Below are positions 9,721 to 20,886 of a DNA stretch of 64,000 nt, in pieces. The stretch covers positions 81,598,917 through 81,662,916 of the forward strand of contig OX328128.1 in NCBI GenBank assembly GCA_946811695.1, in the 5' to 3' direction. The notes under the pieces were generated by a model. It ran no database searches, was not told the DNA's origin, and saw only the letters and a list, made by a program, of their open reading frames with translations. Origin of the DNA: Gonocerus acuteangulatus (Eukaryota; Arthropoda; Insecta; Hemiptera; Coreidae). The position numbers and the translations under genes are program-made. Positions within the stretch are counted from its first letter, which is position 1, and every line of letters begins with the position of its first letter.

Positions 9721-10749
9721 TCCGTCACGCAGGAGCTGCATAACTAAGCACTTTCCTCAGAATTTGGGTAGTGTAGACTGCTTTCCAGAACAATTTGCTT
9801 AAAATATCCTACATAAATAAAATAAAAACGTGAATAGTTCTCATTTTGTAATGAGTAACTGATCAACTACGTAATAAATACAAAAATCCTCATATTATCG
9901 TATTTTGATCTAACGCAGGAACAGGATACAGTCACTCTAGTGGTAGAAAGCGCTCCTTGCGGCGGCATTGTGAACCTACGTCTGCCGGCTTTTCTATTCA
10001 AATAAATTACAAATTAAACCCCCGCTTTCCGATTGACCGATTCAGCTCATTTTTACAACACTTCTTTCTCATGAGTTACCCACGACGTATACCGCGTTTC
10101 GTTACAATACAGCAGAAATTACGACCGGTATGAGTATATTAGGAATTTGGGTCCGGAGTAAACCCCCCCCCCCCTTCTAATGAACCGATTTAGTTTATTT
10201 TTACAACACATATTTACCTGTAGATTAGCACTACGAATACCGAGTTTCGTCGAAATATACCAAAAATCACGGCTGGTAGTGGCGAATTGGTATTGTGGGT
10301 CCGGAGTAAACCCCCCCTTCTAATGAACCGATTTAGTTCATTTTTATATCTCACTTTTCTCTCTATATTACCACCACGAATACCAAGTTTCGTTGAAATA
10401 TAACAAATATTACGGCTGACATAGTCAAATAAGTGTTTTGGGTTCGGGGTAAACCCCCCCTTCCGGTGGACCGACTTTAGTGGTTAACGAACTCGTTCAA
10501 TCGTTTGCTAATTGAATGCTATATACCAAGTTTCGTGACGAAAAAACAAAAACTCTGGCCGCTATCGTGTTAACAGACACATATATATATATGCATGTAT
10601 ATATATATATATAGATATATATAAATTTTAACGGGGGTCATTTTCGGTGTCTACTAGGTAGGATCGATAAAGATTTGAAGAAATTTTTCAAAAATTCCGT
10701 CATGAGTCCAACCTCAATAGCTACTTTCCTTCGGAGGAAAGTGCTAAAA
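9719..10749 (+). repeat. Interspersed repeat F2, copy without the ORF1 insertion
   Basis: About 1 kb from AGTCCGTCACGCAGG to GGAGGAAAGTGCTAAAA, with GCACTTTCCTC near one end and GAGGAAAGTGC near the other. It has four sub-blocks with poly-C phrases (GGTCCGGAGTAAACCCCC or GGTTCGGGGTAAACCCCC). No coding capacity is visible. It is the unoccupied counterpart of 508-3659. Confidence 0.8.
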
Positions 10750-11684
10750 GGGGCCTGATCGGTGACCTCACCACTGTATACTCCCCTTATTAGATCAGAC
10801 CGGCGTCATTTCACATTAAACGATTTCAAAATCCATTTTGTAGCAAACATTTTCCAAAATAATGTTCATCTGTAAAAATTTTCAATTTCTTTTTTCCCTT
10901 TTAAAATGAGTTTCTAATTTTTATTTATGCTTTATTTTTTAAATGTTTTGATCATTTTCTTCTATATATTTTCAACTTTTGTACTTTCCATTTATAATAA
11001 AAGAGTCCTTACTATTTATTTATGCTTTTCTTTTCAATATTTTATAGTGCTTTAGGTATTTTTTTACTACATATTTTCGATTTTTTATTACATATTTCAT
11101 TATAAATAGTTAAATATATATGTACGTATTTTAAATTTTATTTTACACGAACATCCGTTCCCCGATTATCACTAGAATGGGGAACTATTACAATACGTAT
11201 TTGACAAAAAGTGACTTCAATCATGTCAGTTTTCTCAAGACTTGACGAATTTACTGAAAGTAACAAATACAGAAATACATTATAGGAACACGTGGAAAAC
11301 ATTAGCAATATACATCCAAACATATCCGTTTACTTAAAAAAAAAAAATGTCGAATTTATATTTAGAGCGTTTTAGCAGAATATTTGGTATTCCTCCATCC
11401 CATAGGCACTCATTACTAAACAACGTCCCGAAATTATACATTTTCCAAAATTCTGACCAAAAATCATTTTGTTTTTGTTTGTCTGTATTTCCCTAAGCTT
11501 TTCTTGCTCAAAAATTATCGACATTTTTTCATAATAAGTAAATTTTTTTCTAAAATTTATGGACTGAGATATGAATAAAAGAAGATCATTAAGGCTCCAG
11601 AAGCCCCCCCCCCTTTTGCTTCCTAGGAATAAATCAACCCTGATTAAATTAAATTTATGTTTAATAATTTGGTATTTGGTGAAC
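10750..11684. other. AT-rich DNA; nothing recognisable beyond the first 70 bp
   Basis: The first 70 bp repeat 9598-9676. The rest is T-rich with no frames worth reporting. Confidence 0.5.
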
Positions 11685-11695
11685 GCTATGATATT

Positions 11696-11879
11696 TTGTT
11701 TTTTTTTTTTTTTTTTTTACGGTGCATCGACATCTAGGCCATTAGCGCTACATCCAGGGTGTTGCGAGGAAATTTCCCAACGAACCGTGAGATGAGAAAA
11801 TTCCTGCCGGTGGGGATCGAACCCACCATCCCCCGCTTATGAATCTAAGGCGCTAGCCACTAGACCACGGGGTGACACG
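11696..11879 (-). mobile_element. Full-length tRNA-derived SINE with 11-bp TSD
   Basis: Flanked by GCTATGATATT at 11685-11695 and 11880-11890. On the minus strand it starts with a tRNA-like head holding an A box (TGGTCTAGTGGCTAGCG) and an exact B box (GGTTCGATCCC), continues with a tRNA-unrelated body, then the tail motif GCGCTAATGGCCTAGATG and GATGCACCGT, then about 20 A. The same tail is found in three shorter copies elsewhere and in the 50-kb duplication. The anticodon arm is degenerate, so it is not a working tRNA. Confidence 0.9.
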
Positions 11880-11890
11880 GCTATGATATT

Positions 11891-12512
11891 ATACTAGATG
11901 TGTATTATATAGTAATTAGTTCTGGAGTTTTAATTAATTATGCAGTGGAATTCATGCAACTTCGGTGGAAAGGGGGAGTGGTTTTAAAGATGGAAATGTT
12001 TTGTACGGAGGTTTGAGTCTGAAATAGCCGGCAATATGTAGTTTGGGTAGCCAGAAGTAATCAACATTCTGATAAGATGGATTTTGTTATTAATTCTACA
12101 CTAATCTTTGTGAAATAAATGCTCATACCATTACATGTGAGTCATCCATTTCCGAAAAGACCCATGTACCGCATACCGTCCTAAAACGGCCCATGTCCAA
12201 AAAAGCATTTTTTTTTCCTTAAAAACTATTGTAGTAAAAGGGAAAACGTCACGGAACCCTGTGTAATAAACCAATACCTTTAAAAAAAAAACTTTCAACG
12301 GAAATTAAAAACATTAGATCCTGAAAGACTTTTTTTTCGCTTCCTGAACAATTAGCTTTCATGGACATGGCTCCGTTTGGAAAAGGATGACTCATATGTC
12401 CGTGGATCAGTCTCTCTGCTAAACATTTCATTTAGTATTAAGTTGTTCCGTACCTTGATAGAGTATGGCGGTGTTCGTACCTTCAGAAGAGCATGTTCGC
12501 AACTTCATGCTT
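11891..12512. other. AT-rich DNA without recognisable genes
   Basis: Two overlapping short frames near 12250-12570 on opposite strands look like chance. Confidence 0.5.
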
Positions 12513-12647
12513 TTAGCGCGGTTACTCCCTATCTCCATAAGGAGAACCCGCTTATGAGGTTGACCTCATGACGCAATCCGGAAGTGCCGACTAGAAACTT
12601 TCACGTTTCAGACCCTATAGATCACGAAAATATAGGTGGCCCAAATT

Positions 12648-12686
<39 letters not shown>

Positions 12687-13573
12687 TTGTCTGTTCGCGC
12701 TCTAGCAAGCTCAAAAATGGTCCGATTTTAACGAAATTTGGCATAAAAATCTGTCGTCTAATTTTCAAGGTCAAGTTCGTTAACCAGCAGAATCCGCCCA
12801 CTAGACGATAGTGTTTGGGGCGAAATTCGCGTAAAAAAAATCGTAACGCTTACGTTTTTGAGTTTATATGCTTGCAGATACTTGTTTTATAGGTTTCTTA
12901 ACATAAGAAAACGAATGAAACCATTTATAAGGCGATATCTGTAACCGTTCCTGAGAAAAGTGGAATCAATGTTTTTGTAAGTCATTATATTTTTGTGAGT
13001 ACTTAGAATCGCGGAATTCAATTGAAATATTTTCTACAACTTGGAAATTAAACCCAACTAAGATGTTTAAATTTTGGTTATATTTGGAGTTAAGGAAGTA
13101 TGCGAAAAAAATTATTTTATTAATAGATATGAAAAGTTTTCGGATCTTCATACATTTTTCGTAAATATCTCGATAACAGTTGGGAAATCGTGCTGAGTGG
13201 AAGGTGACCATTCGAATGCTTACTAAATTCTCTACAAAAAAGGTTCTGAAGCAATATTCGATGGGGTAACGTGAATCAGAGATATAAGCGCTTAAAACTT
13301 AAAAAGTGTTTGTTTTGAAATGGTTTTTCTCTTTCTTTATCTCACTTTTTAATTGGTTGTTTCTAGTTTTAAATTGCATTTATCAGTAAAATTAGAATTG
13401 TATTAAAATAAGCTAACAAACGGTGAAAGGTATTGGTAGTAAGTTTGGAGTGGCTGTGGTAATCATGATGGCAGTGGCTGTCAGTTTCCTGTGATTTGTG
13501 ATGCTAATTGATTCCATTTCTTCGAGATGTACGTAACCGCGCTAAGATGACGCAGTTCCTGCGAGTCGGACTT
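12513..13573 (+). repeat. Repeat F1, full-length copy
   Basis: Begins AGCGCGGTTACTCCC and ends AACCGCGCTAAGATGACGC plus AGTTCCTGCGAGTCGGAC. The outer AGCGCGGTT and AACCGCGCT are inverted. Internal order: short hairpin, GACTAGAAACTTTCACG, a TA tract (12649-12682), the GGTCAAGTTCGTTAACC block, several paragraphs repeating 'AAGGCGATA...AACCGTT'. No transposase is encoded, so it is non-autonomous. Confidence 0.8.
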
Positions 13574-13639
13574 TTTCAGTATCCTGCGGAAATTAAGGCG
13601 ACAGCTCCGACTCCGAAATAAATGATTTTTATGGTGACG

Positions 13640-14130
13640 TGTTGACTGTAAACAAGAACGGACGTTGGTACAGGAGGTTTGCCGAGGGTGATTTTGACCT
13701 CATAGACAAGCCTAGAAGCGGTAGAGGTTAAAAGGTGTGACCTCGATGCCTTGAAGTCCCTAGTAGAATCTGATCCGAGGTTAACCATTCAGAAACTATC
13801 TATGAGACCTGGGTGCACATGGTGAAAAAATGGATCCATTATGACAACATGAAGCCATCAAGGAGGATCTCCCGTGGTCTAGTGGCTAGCGCTTTAGATT
13901 CATAAGCGGGAGATGGTGGGTTCGATTCCCACCGGCGGCAGGAATTTTCTCACCTCACGGCTCGCTGGGAAAATTCCCCGCTTCACTCTGGATGTCGGCA
14001 CTAATGGCGCAGATGAAGATCCCAAAGGCTAATCGGGAATACCAACCTCTAAACCGACTTCGTCCATCAGGAAGGTGTTGCTGTGGAGGGACGTTCGTGA
14101 CATTATTTCTTTTTTAGCAAAATAAAACGA
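13640..14130 (+). pseudogene. mariner-like transposase relic, split by a SINE
   Basis: Three fragments match mariner transposase in the right order: WYRRFAEGDFDLIDKPRSGR (13666-13728; the hinge after the second HTH), DALKSLVESDPRLTIQKL (about 13749-13802), and KKWIHYDNMKPSR (about 13826-13864; the region of the first catalytic Asp). After the SINE a piece reading PTSKPTSSIRKVLLW resembles the block that leads to the second Asp. Stops and frameshifts separate the pieces and an internal deletion joins HTH to catalytic region. It is dead; terminal repeats are not visible. Confidence 0.7.
13868..14015 (+). mobile_element. tRNA-derived SINE inserted in the mariner relic
   Basis: The tRNA-like head (TGGTCTAGTGGCTAGCGC, B box GGTTCGATTCC) and body (GGCAGGAATTTTCTCACC, then GGATGTCGGCACTAATGGC) match the 11.8-kb SINE. 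The 3' tail and poly(A) are absent. A TSD is not clear. Confidence 0.8.
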
Positions 14131-14195
14131 ATTCCAAATTCAAAATGTTGATTACCTACGGGAACTCCTAATACAAAATACTTGGGATACCTCCA

Positions 14196-14242
<47 letters not shown>

Positions 14243-14519
14243 TGGAAATCTTCGGGTAAAATTTCTTCGCCCAGAGAACAGCGAAATTTCAGTGTGGCGC
14301 AATACATTACATATATGTGTAAGGGACCGATTAGCAAGGATGGAATTTAAAGGAATAGATAATGGGAAAATATTTTAGAGAAGCGGAAATTCCTTTCAAA
14401 ACTACAATTTACACTCACGTTACTATTACATACATAAATGTCATAAAACATCGCTAAGATGAGAGAAAAGATTGAGTGAGAGAGAATCAGCTAGATAGGA
14501 GTTATCAAATATCATTTGG
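14131..14519. other. AT-rich DNA with (TA)n tract at 14200-14240
   Basis: No gene recognised. Confidence 0.5.
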
Positions 14520-14890
14520 GGGGGACAAGGGCATAATTTGGAACTGACCTACCTGTCATCGCCATCTCGGCCAAGACCTCAGGAACGGGCGTGGACTCTT
14601 CCCGTCGGAGGAAAGCCAGCTCTTTATACCCATTGTGCCCCACTCCTGCTTTAGCAGGTGGCTGGACTAGAAACTCTTGTCAGGTCTTAAATCTTCCGGG
14701 AATCTTACGAATCAGCCACGTGCAGTTCCAACAACCCAGACGCAACGTTTGCTGATTCGTGGTTCTCACATCCCTAGAGATGGACAGCCAACCTTTTCTC
14801 TCATCCTTATTCACTTAACAAAGACAAAGGGAAAACGGGGCCTTACATATATAATTTTATATTTAAGTTTCTTAGCAGTTTCTTAATTGG
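14520..14890. other. GC-richer island of unknown nature
   Basis: Clearly higher in G+C than its surroundings, with phrases such as CTCGGCCAAGACCTCAGG and CCCACTCCTGCTTTAGCAGG. It holds a 9-bp inverted repeat (CGAATCAGC 14708-14716, GCTGATTCG 14751-14759). A 69-codon frame (14677-14886) crosses it but I do not recognise the product. It could be a fragment of a retroelement leader or of an exon. Confidence 0.35.
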
Positions 14891-15591
14891 ACTGTTTTAT
14901 TTAGTGCTTGGTAGGAAGAGAATTAATAACTCTATATAATCAATATGTACATAAAATAATAAAATATATTCTTTTGTGTATTTCCTTCCAGGTTCGATTC
15001 CGATATTTAGTGATTATGTTTAATAATCACCTCTCTTGTCTGTTTTATTCAAATGGTAAACTAAAAAAACGTCTCAAAATTAATATAAATTGCATTTAAT
15101 GTAACAGAAAAACTAAATTTAATTTAATAACAATCTCCGTAGTCAGAAAAAAAATTAAAAACTTTCATTAAAAAAAAAAATGACAAAAATTTTTAGAAGA
15201 TAAAAGGACCAGATTCAATAAAGGGTAAAAAATTTATTTTCTTAATAATCGAAACCTGTCATTGAACGTTCATGTATTGAGCTATTAGGAAATTGGTTTT
15301 TTTATCAGGTCATATTGTATGATTACAATCATAGATGAATTTTATCAGTTAATACAAGATGACCTAACGCATTTTATTAGGTAATCTTGCGTAAAACCTT
15401 TTTAGCGCCCCTCCTCCTTCCCTCCGTAGGGAGACAACCCACTTGTTTGGTTAATTTCATAAGTGAATACATTTTGTAAACACGTGCAGTTTTATTAAGA
15501 AAATAAGCTAAACAATTAATAATATAAGCAACAAATGTTAGTGTAAATTGCCTAAGAAAAAACCATAACCCTTATAAATAAGTTAGCATTA

Positions 15592-15662
<71 letters not shown>

Positions 15663-17324
15663 TGATTTTTTTCATTTAAATATGCAATATTCAGACAAAG
15701 CATTTCCGTTATTTCAATATTGCCGTCACAATATTTTTAATATTATTAATTTAATAGTAGCGCCCTGTAATTAATGTGTTTATAGCATCGTTCGTTTATG
15801 GTTACTTCACGTTTCTATTATTCACAATGAAATATCACTAACAAATGACATGACTTATATAATCTCCAATAAAAAATTGCAGTATACTTTAGAATTTGTC
15901 AAATAATAATTTTATTAAAAAACTTGTAGTAATTCTAGTATTATTATACTTTTTGGAAATTAACGTCTTACATATTCATTTAATTGATAAATAAGTATTA
16001 CCCCTCCCGCCCTTAACAAATATGAGTCAATGAAAACAGAATAAATAGCATATATAATTATTATTAATACAAAATTAGGGTCGATATTGATTAATAATGA
16101 GTAATTAATTTCATAAAAACAAGAAATATGAATATTTAAAATAGTGATTTTTATTGACGAAAATGAATTTACTTAAACATTCTAAATTCATAAAATAACC
16201 TTCTTATATGATTTTAATTTTTAAAATATTATTCATTGATTTATCATAATATTGTAGCAAATCAATTTTTAGTTTTAATAAACTATTTGGGAAACAAGGA
16301 AAGTCATCGGCCCTCTCCTGGTCAGAAAGGGTGGTACATTGGAGAAAATCCAACCCAAAAATTTGTTTACGTTAAAAAAAAAATTAATAAATAAATAAAT
16401 GATTTTAATTATAGAACATCAGACGAAAATAAACAAGTTTTTTTTTTTTAATTTTAATAAGGAGTTAACAGTTATCATAAAATATGCACATGCATGAAAT
16501 AATATGGTATTTTAATTACTCTGTTTTAATTAATACTCTCAACTAAAAGAAGACTAAATTATTCGATAAATTATATTTTATTTATGTAATTTGAAAGTCA
16601 AAACTAAAAATATTTTCAACCCTTAACTTATTCATTTAATTATGATTTTTATTTATCTTATTTTTACTCTTTTTTTTCATTTGTCCTCAAACAGCGATGT
16701 GTTAATAGGAAGCAGTGATAATTAAATTTCGTAATTATTTAAAAAATAAATGAAAAAATTGAAGTCTATTTGTAGTTAAATATAAATAATAAAATTAAAA
16801 TTAAAAATATGATTTTTTTTCTCCCAAGTGTCAATCAAATATTTTATTCATTTTTTTTGCAAGTATATTTTCTTTAAAAAAAAAAAATATCGATTTTTGA
16901 AAAATACAATAATTGCTGGGTATATACATATCGCTGACCTGAGAGAGTGAGCTGTAGAGAAGCAAGTAGAGAAAATGCTAGAAGATACATTTCAATAAAA
17001 CATGTCACTCGAAGCGGAACATAGAAATACTGGAAGAAGACACGATCCGAACACTAGGAAGGCTGAACGGAGACTGAGGGTGCAGCACTCCTGGTGGCCA
17101 ATATACAAACTATATTCCTCCAGGGCTAGCAACATCTGCTAATTATATCTTTATTATTTCACAAATGTATAGGCTAGGATGTAAAAATACAGAAATTAGC
17201 ACCAAGCAGACAGATCTCGTTGGCGTGGATCGATTTTAAACTGTCCTCCCGCAAGAGCTGTGAACATTTCTCCTCAGTATGGTAATGTTTTCTCTTTGAG
17301 GCCTCCTTTATTTCCTTCTTTTTT
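14891..17324. other. AT-rich intergenic DNA
   Basis: Very AT-rich, with a (TA)n tract at about 15594-15658, a partial F1-like start near 15402, and the phrase CATCGGCCCTCTCCTGG near 16307 that resembles 49620-49650. The stretch 17000-17290 is less AT-rich but unassigned. No gene recognised. Confidence 0.5.
15594..15658. repeat. (TA)n microsatellite
   Basis: About 32 TA units. Comparable tracts occur at 6054-6104, 8279-8326, 8505-8578, 14200-14240, 17471-17523, 19377-19441, 22677-22731, 24471-24500, 26793-26818 and 42600-42672; most sit inside F1 copies or next to transposon ends. Confidence 0.95.
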
Positions 17325-17465
17325 AGTTCGGTTCCTCCCTCCCTCCATAGGGAAGGAGGGAGGAACCCCGCTTATAAGGTTGATCTCATGACGCAATCCG
17401 GAAGTGCTGAGTAGAAAATGATACCTTTCAGAACCCCTAGAGAACGAAAATAATGGTGGTTGAAA

Positions 17466-17523
<58 letters not shown>

Positions 17524-17526
<3 letters not shown>

Positions 17527-18437
17527 TGAAACCTCTCTATAGCGGACACCTCTGGGAGAACCAAAGTTGTCCACTATAGAGAGGTGTCCGCTATACAGAG
17601 GGGTTGGTCGAGATGGATACGTACCGAATTTGTATATTTAATTCATGTTTTAATTAACCATTTAATAATTACCCATCACAAGTCTTTTTTATGTATATAG
17701 AAAGAAGTTCAATAAGTATAAACTAAATAAAAAAATAATTAAAAATATTTTCAGGCGTACATCCAAAGAGTCATGATGGAAGCTTGGATTCCTACTGAGT
17801 AACTGTTTTTACATTCACCGATGCCGATTTTCCACAAATGGCTCTAAATGAAATTTTGTGCCTGCCACTAAATGTTTCCAGCCACCCATTGGAAGCCTTA
17901 AATTCAGAATAGCCCAACTGTCCAGCTATCTCTAGTGCTTTTGCCTGGATCATAGGGCCTGATATGGGATTGTTTTGAACACACACTCTTTTAAACCATT
18001 CCAGTGTAGCGAGATCGATTGTAAATCCGTGTCCAGTTCTCGGACAACAAATTTGTCACAATTTTCCGTCCATTTCTGCAAAATTTCATCTTTCTTTTTC
18101 AATATTTCTGCTGCTTGTGTTTTCCCTATCTTAAAAAACTCGGCAACTTTACGCACACCACAATTTTCGCGATTAGAAAACGTTATAACGTTAAGTGTAA
18201 GAGATTTCCGATTAGAAATATTGAAGAGAAAGCACGATATTTACTCAAAAAGAGCTAAAAACCAACTGAAAATTGAAGAGAGAGAATGTGAACAGAATGA
18301 GAGGTTTGGAATAGACCCGGAACCGTGATACCTCGTAGGCAAAACAATAGTAATCTGCCAGCGGGAAAATCATATGCTTCTGCTGAAAACGAAGAGGTTC
18401 CTGTTGTGAAATTCCTAGGAAGATATAACTAGTCACT

Positions 18438-18472
<35 letters not shown>

Positions 18473-18722
18473 TATTCTTACAAAGAGTTTGTTATTGTTA
18501 GCGCATTTTACTGGAAACCTACACCGATAGGAACGCTTCGATACATTAGCTGTACTTGTCCGTAGTAAGGAGGTAAAAAATCAGGTTTCTCTGTCCGTGT
18601 CCGTTGTACAGAGGTGTCCGTAATATAGAGGTTTATTTTACCTATAGAAAAATTCGGGACTGCGGAAATGTCCGTTAATAGAGGTGTCTGTAGGGAGGTG
18701 TCCGTTAAGGGAGGTTTCACTG
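17524..18722 (-). mobile_element. Tigger/pogo-like DNA transposon, internally deleted
   Basis: The ends are inverted: CAGTGAAACCTC...GGACACC at 17524 and GGTGTCC...GAGGTTTCACTG at 18722, flanked by TA on both sides, the target duplication of the Tc1/mariner/pogo group. Sub-repeats of GAGGTGTCCGTTA lie within each end. It encodes only the DNA-binding half of a transposase and at 1.2 kb lacks room for the catalytic domain. Confidence 0.85.
17792..18156 (-). pseudogene. Tigger-type transposase, DNA-binding region only, frameshifted
   Basis: The first part (18156 to about 18005) reads VRKVAEFFKIGKTQAAEI, a CENP-B N-terminal psq-type HTH. After a frameshift the second part (to 17792) reads PISGPMIQAKALEIAG, SNGWLETFSGRHKISF and CGKSASV, the CENPB-type second HTH. 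The DDE catalytic domain is absent. It would bind the element's terminal repeats if expressed, but the frame is broken. Confidence 0.85.
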
Positions 18723-19241
18723 TATTTATATATATTTGTCTGTTCGCGCTCTATGTCCGTGAATAATGGTCCGATTTTGATGAAATTTGCTACAAACATT
18801 TTTTATCTAATTTGCAAGGTCAAGTTCGTTAACCAGCAGAATCCGTCGACCGGAACATGGTTTTTGGAGCGAAATTCGCGTGAAAAAAATCGTTATGCTT
18901 ACATCATATGCTTGCAAGTACTCCTGCTATAGGCTTCTTAGCCATAGAAAACGAATGAACCCATTTTTAAGGCGATAGCTTTAACCATTTTCGAGGAAAA
19001 CAGGAAAATAGTGGTCGAATAAAGTTTTTGGTTTGTGTACTTAGAATCATGGGATTCAGTAAAAATATTTTCTGCATCTTTAAAATCCATCTGAAAAACA
19101 TGTTTAAATTTTGGTTACGTTTGGAGTTAAGGAAGGATTAGAATAAAATATTTTATTTATTGACACGAAAAGTTTTGAGAACTTCGTATATTTTCCTTAA
19201 TTTTTTGTATTTTTTTTATTTTTATTTTTATTTTTATTTTT

Positions 19242-19376
19242 TAGCGCGGTTCCTCCCTCCCCCATAGGGAGGAACCCCGCTTATAAGGTTGATACAATGA
19301 AACAATCCGGAAGTGCCGACTAGAAAATTTCGCGTTTGAGAATCCCTAGAGACCGAAAATAACGGTGGTTCAAATT

Positions 19377-19445
<69 letters not shown>

Positions 19446-20886
19446 CTGTTAGCTCATTTATGGCTTCCCTAATGGTCCGATTGTGATGAAATTTGGTACA
19501 AAAATCCGTCGTCCAATTTAAAAGGTCAAGTTCGTTACCCAGCAGAATCCGCCTACTGGAAGATGGCATTTGGGGCGAAATTATGCGCAAAAAAAATCGT
19601 AACGCTTACGTTTTTGAGTTTATAAGCTTGTAAGCATTCGTTTTATAGGCTTCTTGGGCTAGAAAAACGAATGAAACCATTTTCAAGGCGATAGCTTTAA
19701 CCGTTTTCGAGAAAATTGGAAAAATAGTTTTTGAATACCGTTTTTGGTTTGGGTACTTAAAATCATGGGATTCAGTTGAAACATTTTCTGCATGTTCTAC
19801 TTTCATTAAAACTAATATGTTGAAATTTGTGTTTCGTTTGGAGTTAAGGAAGGGTTAGAATAAAATATTTTATTAACAGACATAAAAAGTTTTGGTAACT
19901 TTGTATACTTTCCTTAATATCTCGAAAAAGGTTGAGAATCTTGGGAAACGAAAGATGACCATTAGAAAGCTCACTAAATGCTATACAAAAATGGTTCTGA
20001 TAAAAGTTTTGATTAGGCGATGTCAATTGGAGAAATAAGTGCTTAAAACATTAAAGTAATTGATTTCGCTTATTCGAACTGTTCTTTTTGTCTTTGATTT
20101 TTGTACTTAGAATTATGGGATTCAGTTGAAACATTTTCTGCATGTTCGAATTTTATCAGCACTAATATGTTGAAATTTTGGTTACGTTTGGAGTAAAGGA
20201 AGGATTAGAATAAATTATTTTATTAAGAGACAAGAAAAGTTTTGGTAATCTGTTATACTTTCGTTAATATCTCGAAAACCGTTGACAATCTTGGGAAGCG
20301 AAAGGTTACCATTCGAAAGCTTACTAAATGGTCTACAAAAAAGGTTGTAAAGAAAGTTTTGAATAAGCGATGTCAATCGGATAAATAAGTGCTTAAACTT
20401 TGAAGTAATTGATTTCGTTTATTCGAACGGTTCTTTTTGCCTGTTTTTACTCCTTGTTTTGTTTTTTTTTAATTGCTTATAGTTGGATAATGTATTTGAC
20501 AATAAAACAGATTAAGTAAAATAAGAAAAACAATTCATTGTTAGAAATATAGCTTGCCAAGAGAATGAGATTTTTTTTATCTCTGTTTACCTTTGTTCTT
20601 AATTGTTTTTTTTTTTTCTCGGTTTGCCTTAGTTTTGAATATCTTGCTGTTATTTTGATTGCATTTGTTTTCAATAAAACATGACAAGTAATTGAGAAGC
20701 GTGTTTGTATTTTGAATTGACTTTGAGAGTCTTGCTTTAGATTGAGGAATTTCCGCTTCTAACCTGTGGGTGTTAACAGTTTTCATGAAATAATAATAAA
20801 AAAAAAAAGATTAGTTCTATTTTAAACTTTCGAAATGACAATATGGATGAGAATGGATACGTCTTAAAATGACGCAGTTCCTGCAG
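19242..20886 (+). repeat. Repeat F1, long copy with internal duplications
   Basis: Starts AGCGCGGTTCCTCCCTCC and ends near ATGACGCAGTTCCTGC, with a TA tract at 19377-19441. The paragraph 'GATTCAGTTGAAACATTTTC ... CGATGTCAAT(T/C)GGA' occurs twice (about 19766 and 20116), so this copy is longer than the 12.5-kb one. No transposase. Confidence 0.8.

Larger units (their letters stand above)
17325..19241 (+). repeat. Repeat F1 copy interrupted by a Tigger element
   Basis: The F1 start (GGTTCCTCCCTCCCTCC with its hairpin partner) is at 17330 and the F1 body resumes at 18725 with TTTGTCTGTTCGCGCTC. The Tigger element entered the internal TA tract. The 3' part ends where another F1 copy begins at 19242. 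Confidence 0.75.

Noticed and set aside
11806..11879. Functional tRNA gene (also 13868 and 24640)
   Set aside because: A and B boxes are good but the anticodon arm and acceptor stem do not pair, and each lies within a TSD-bounded retroposon or SINE body.
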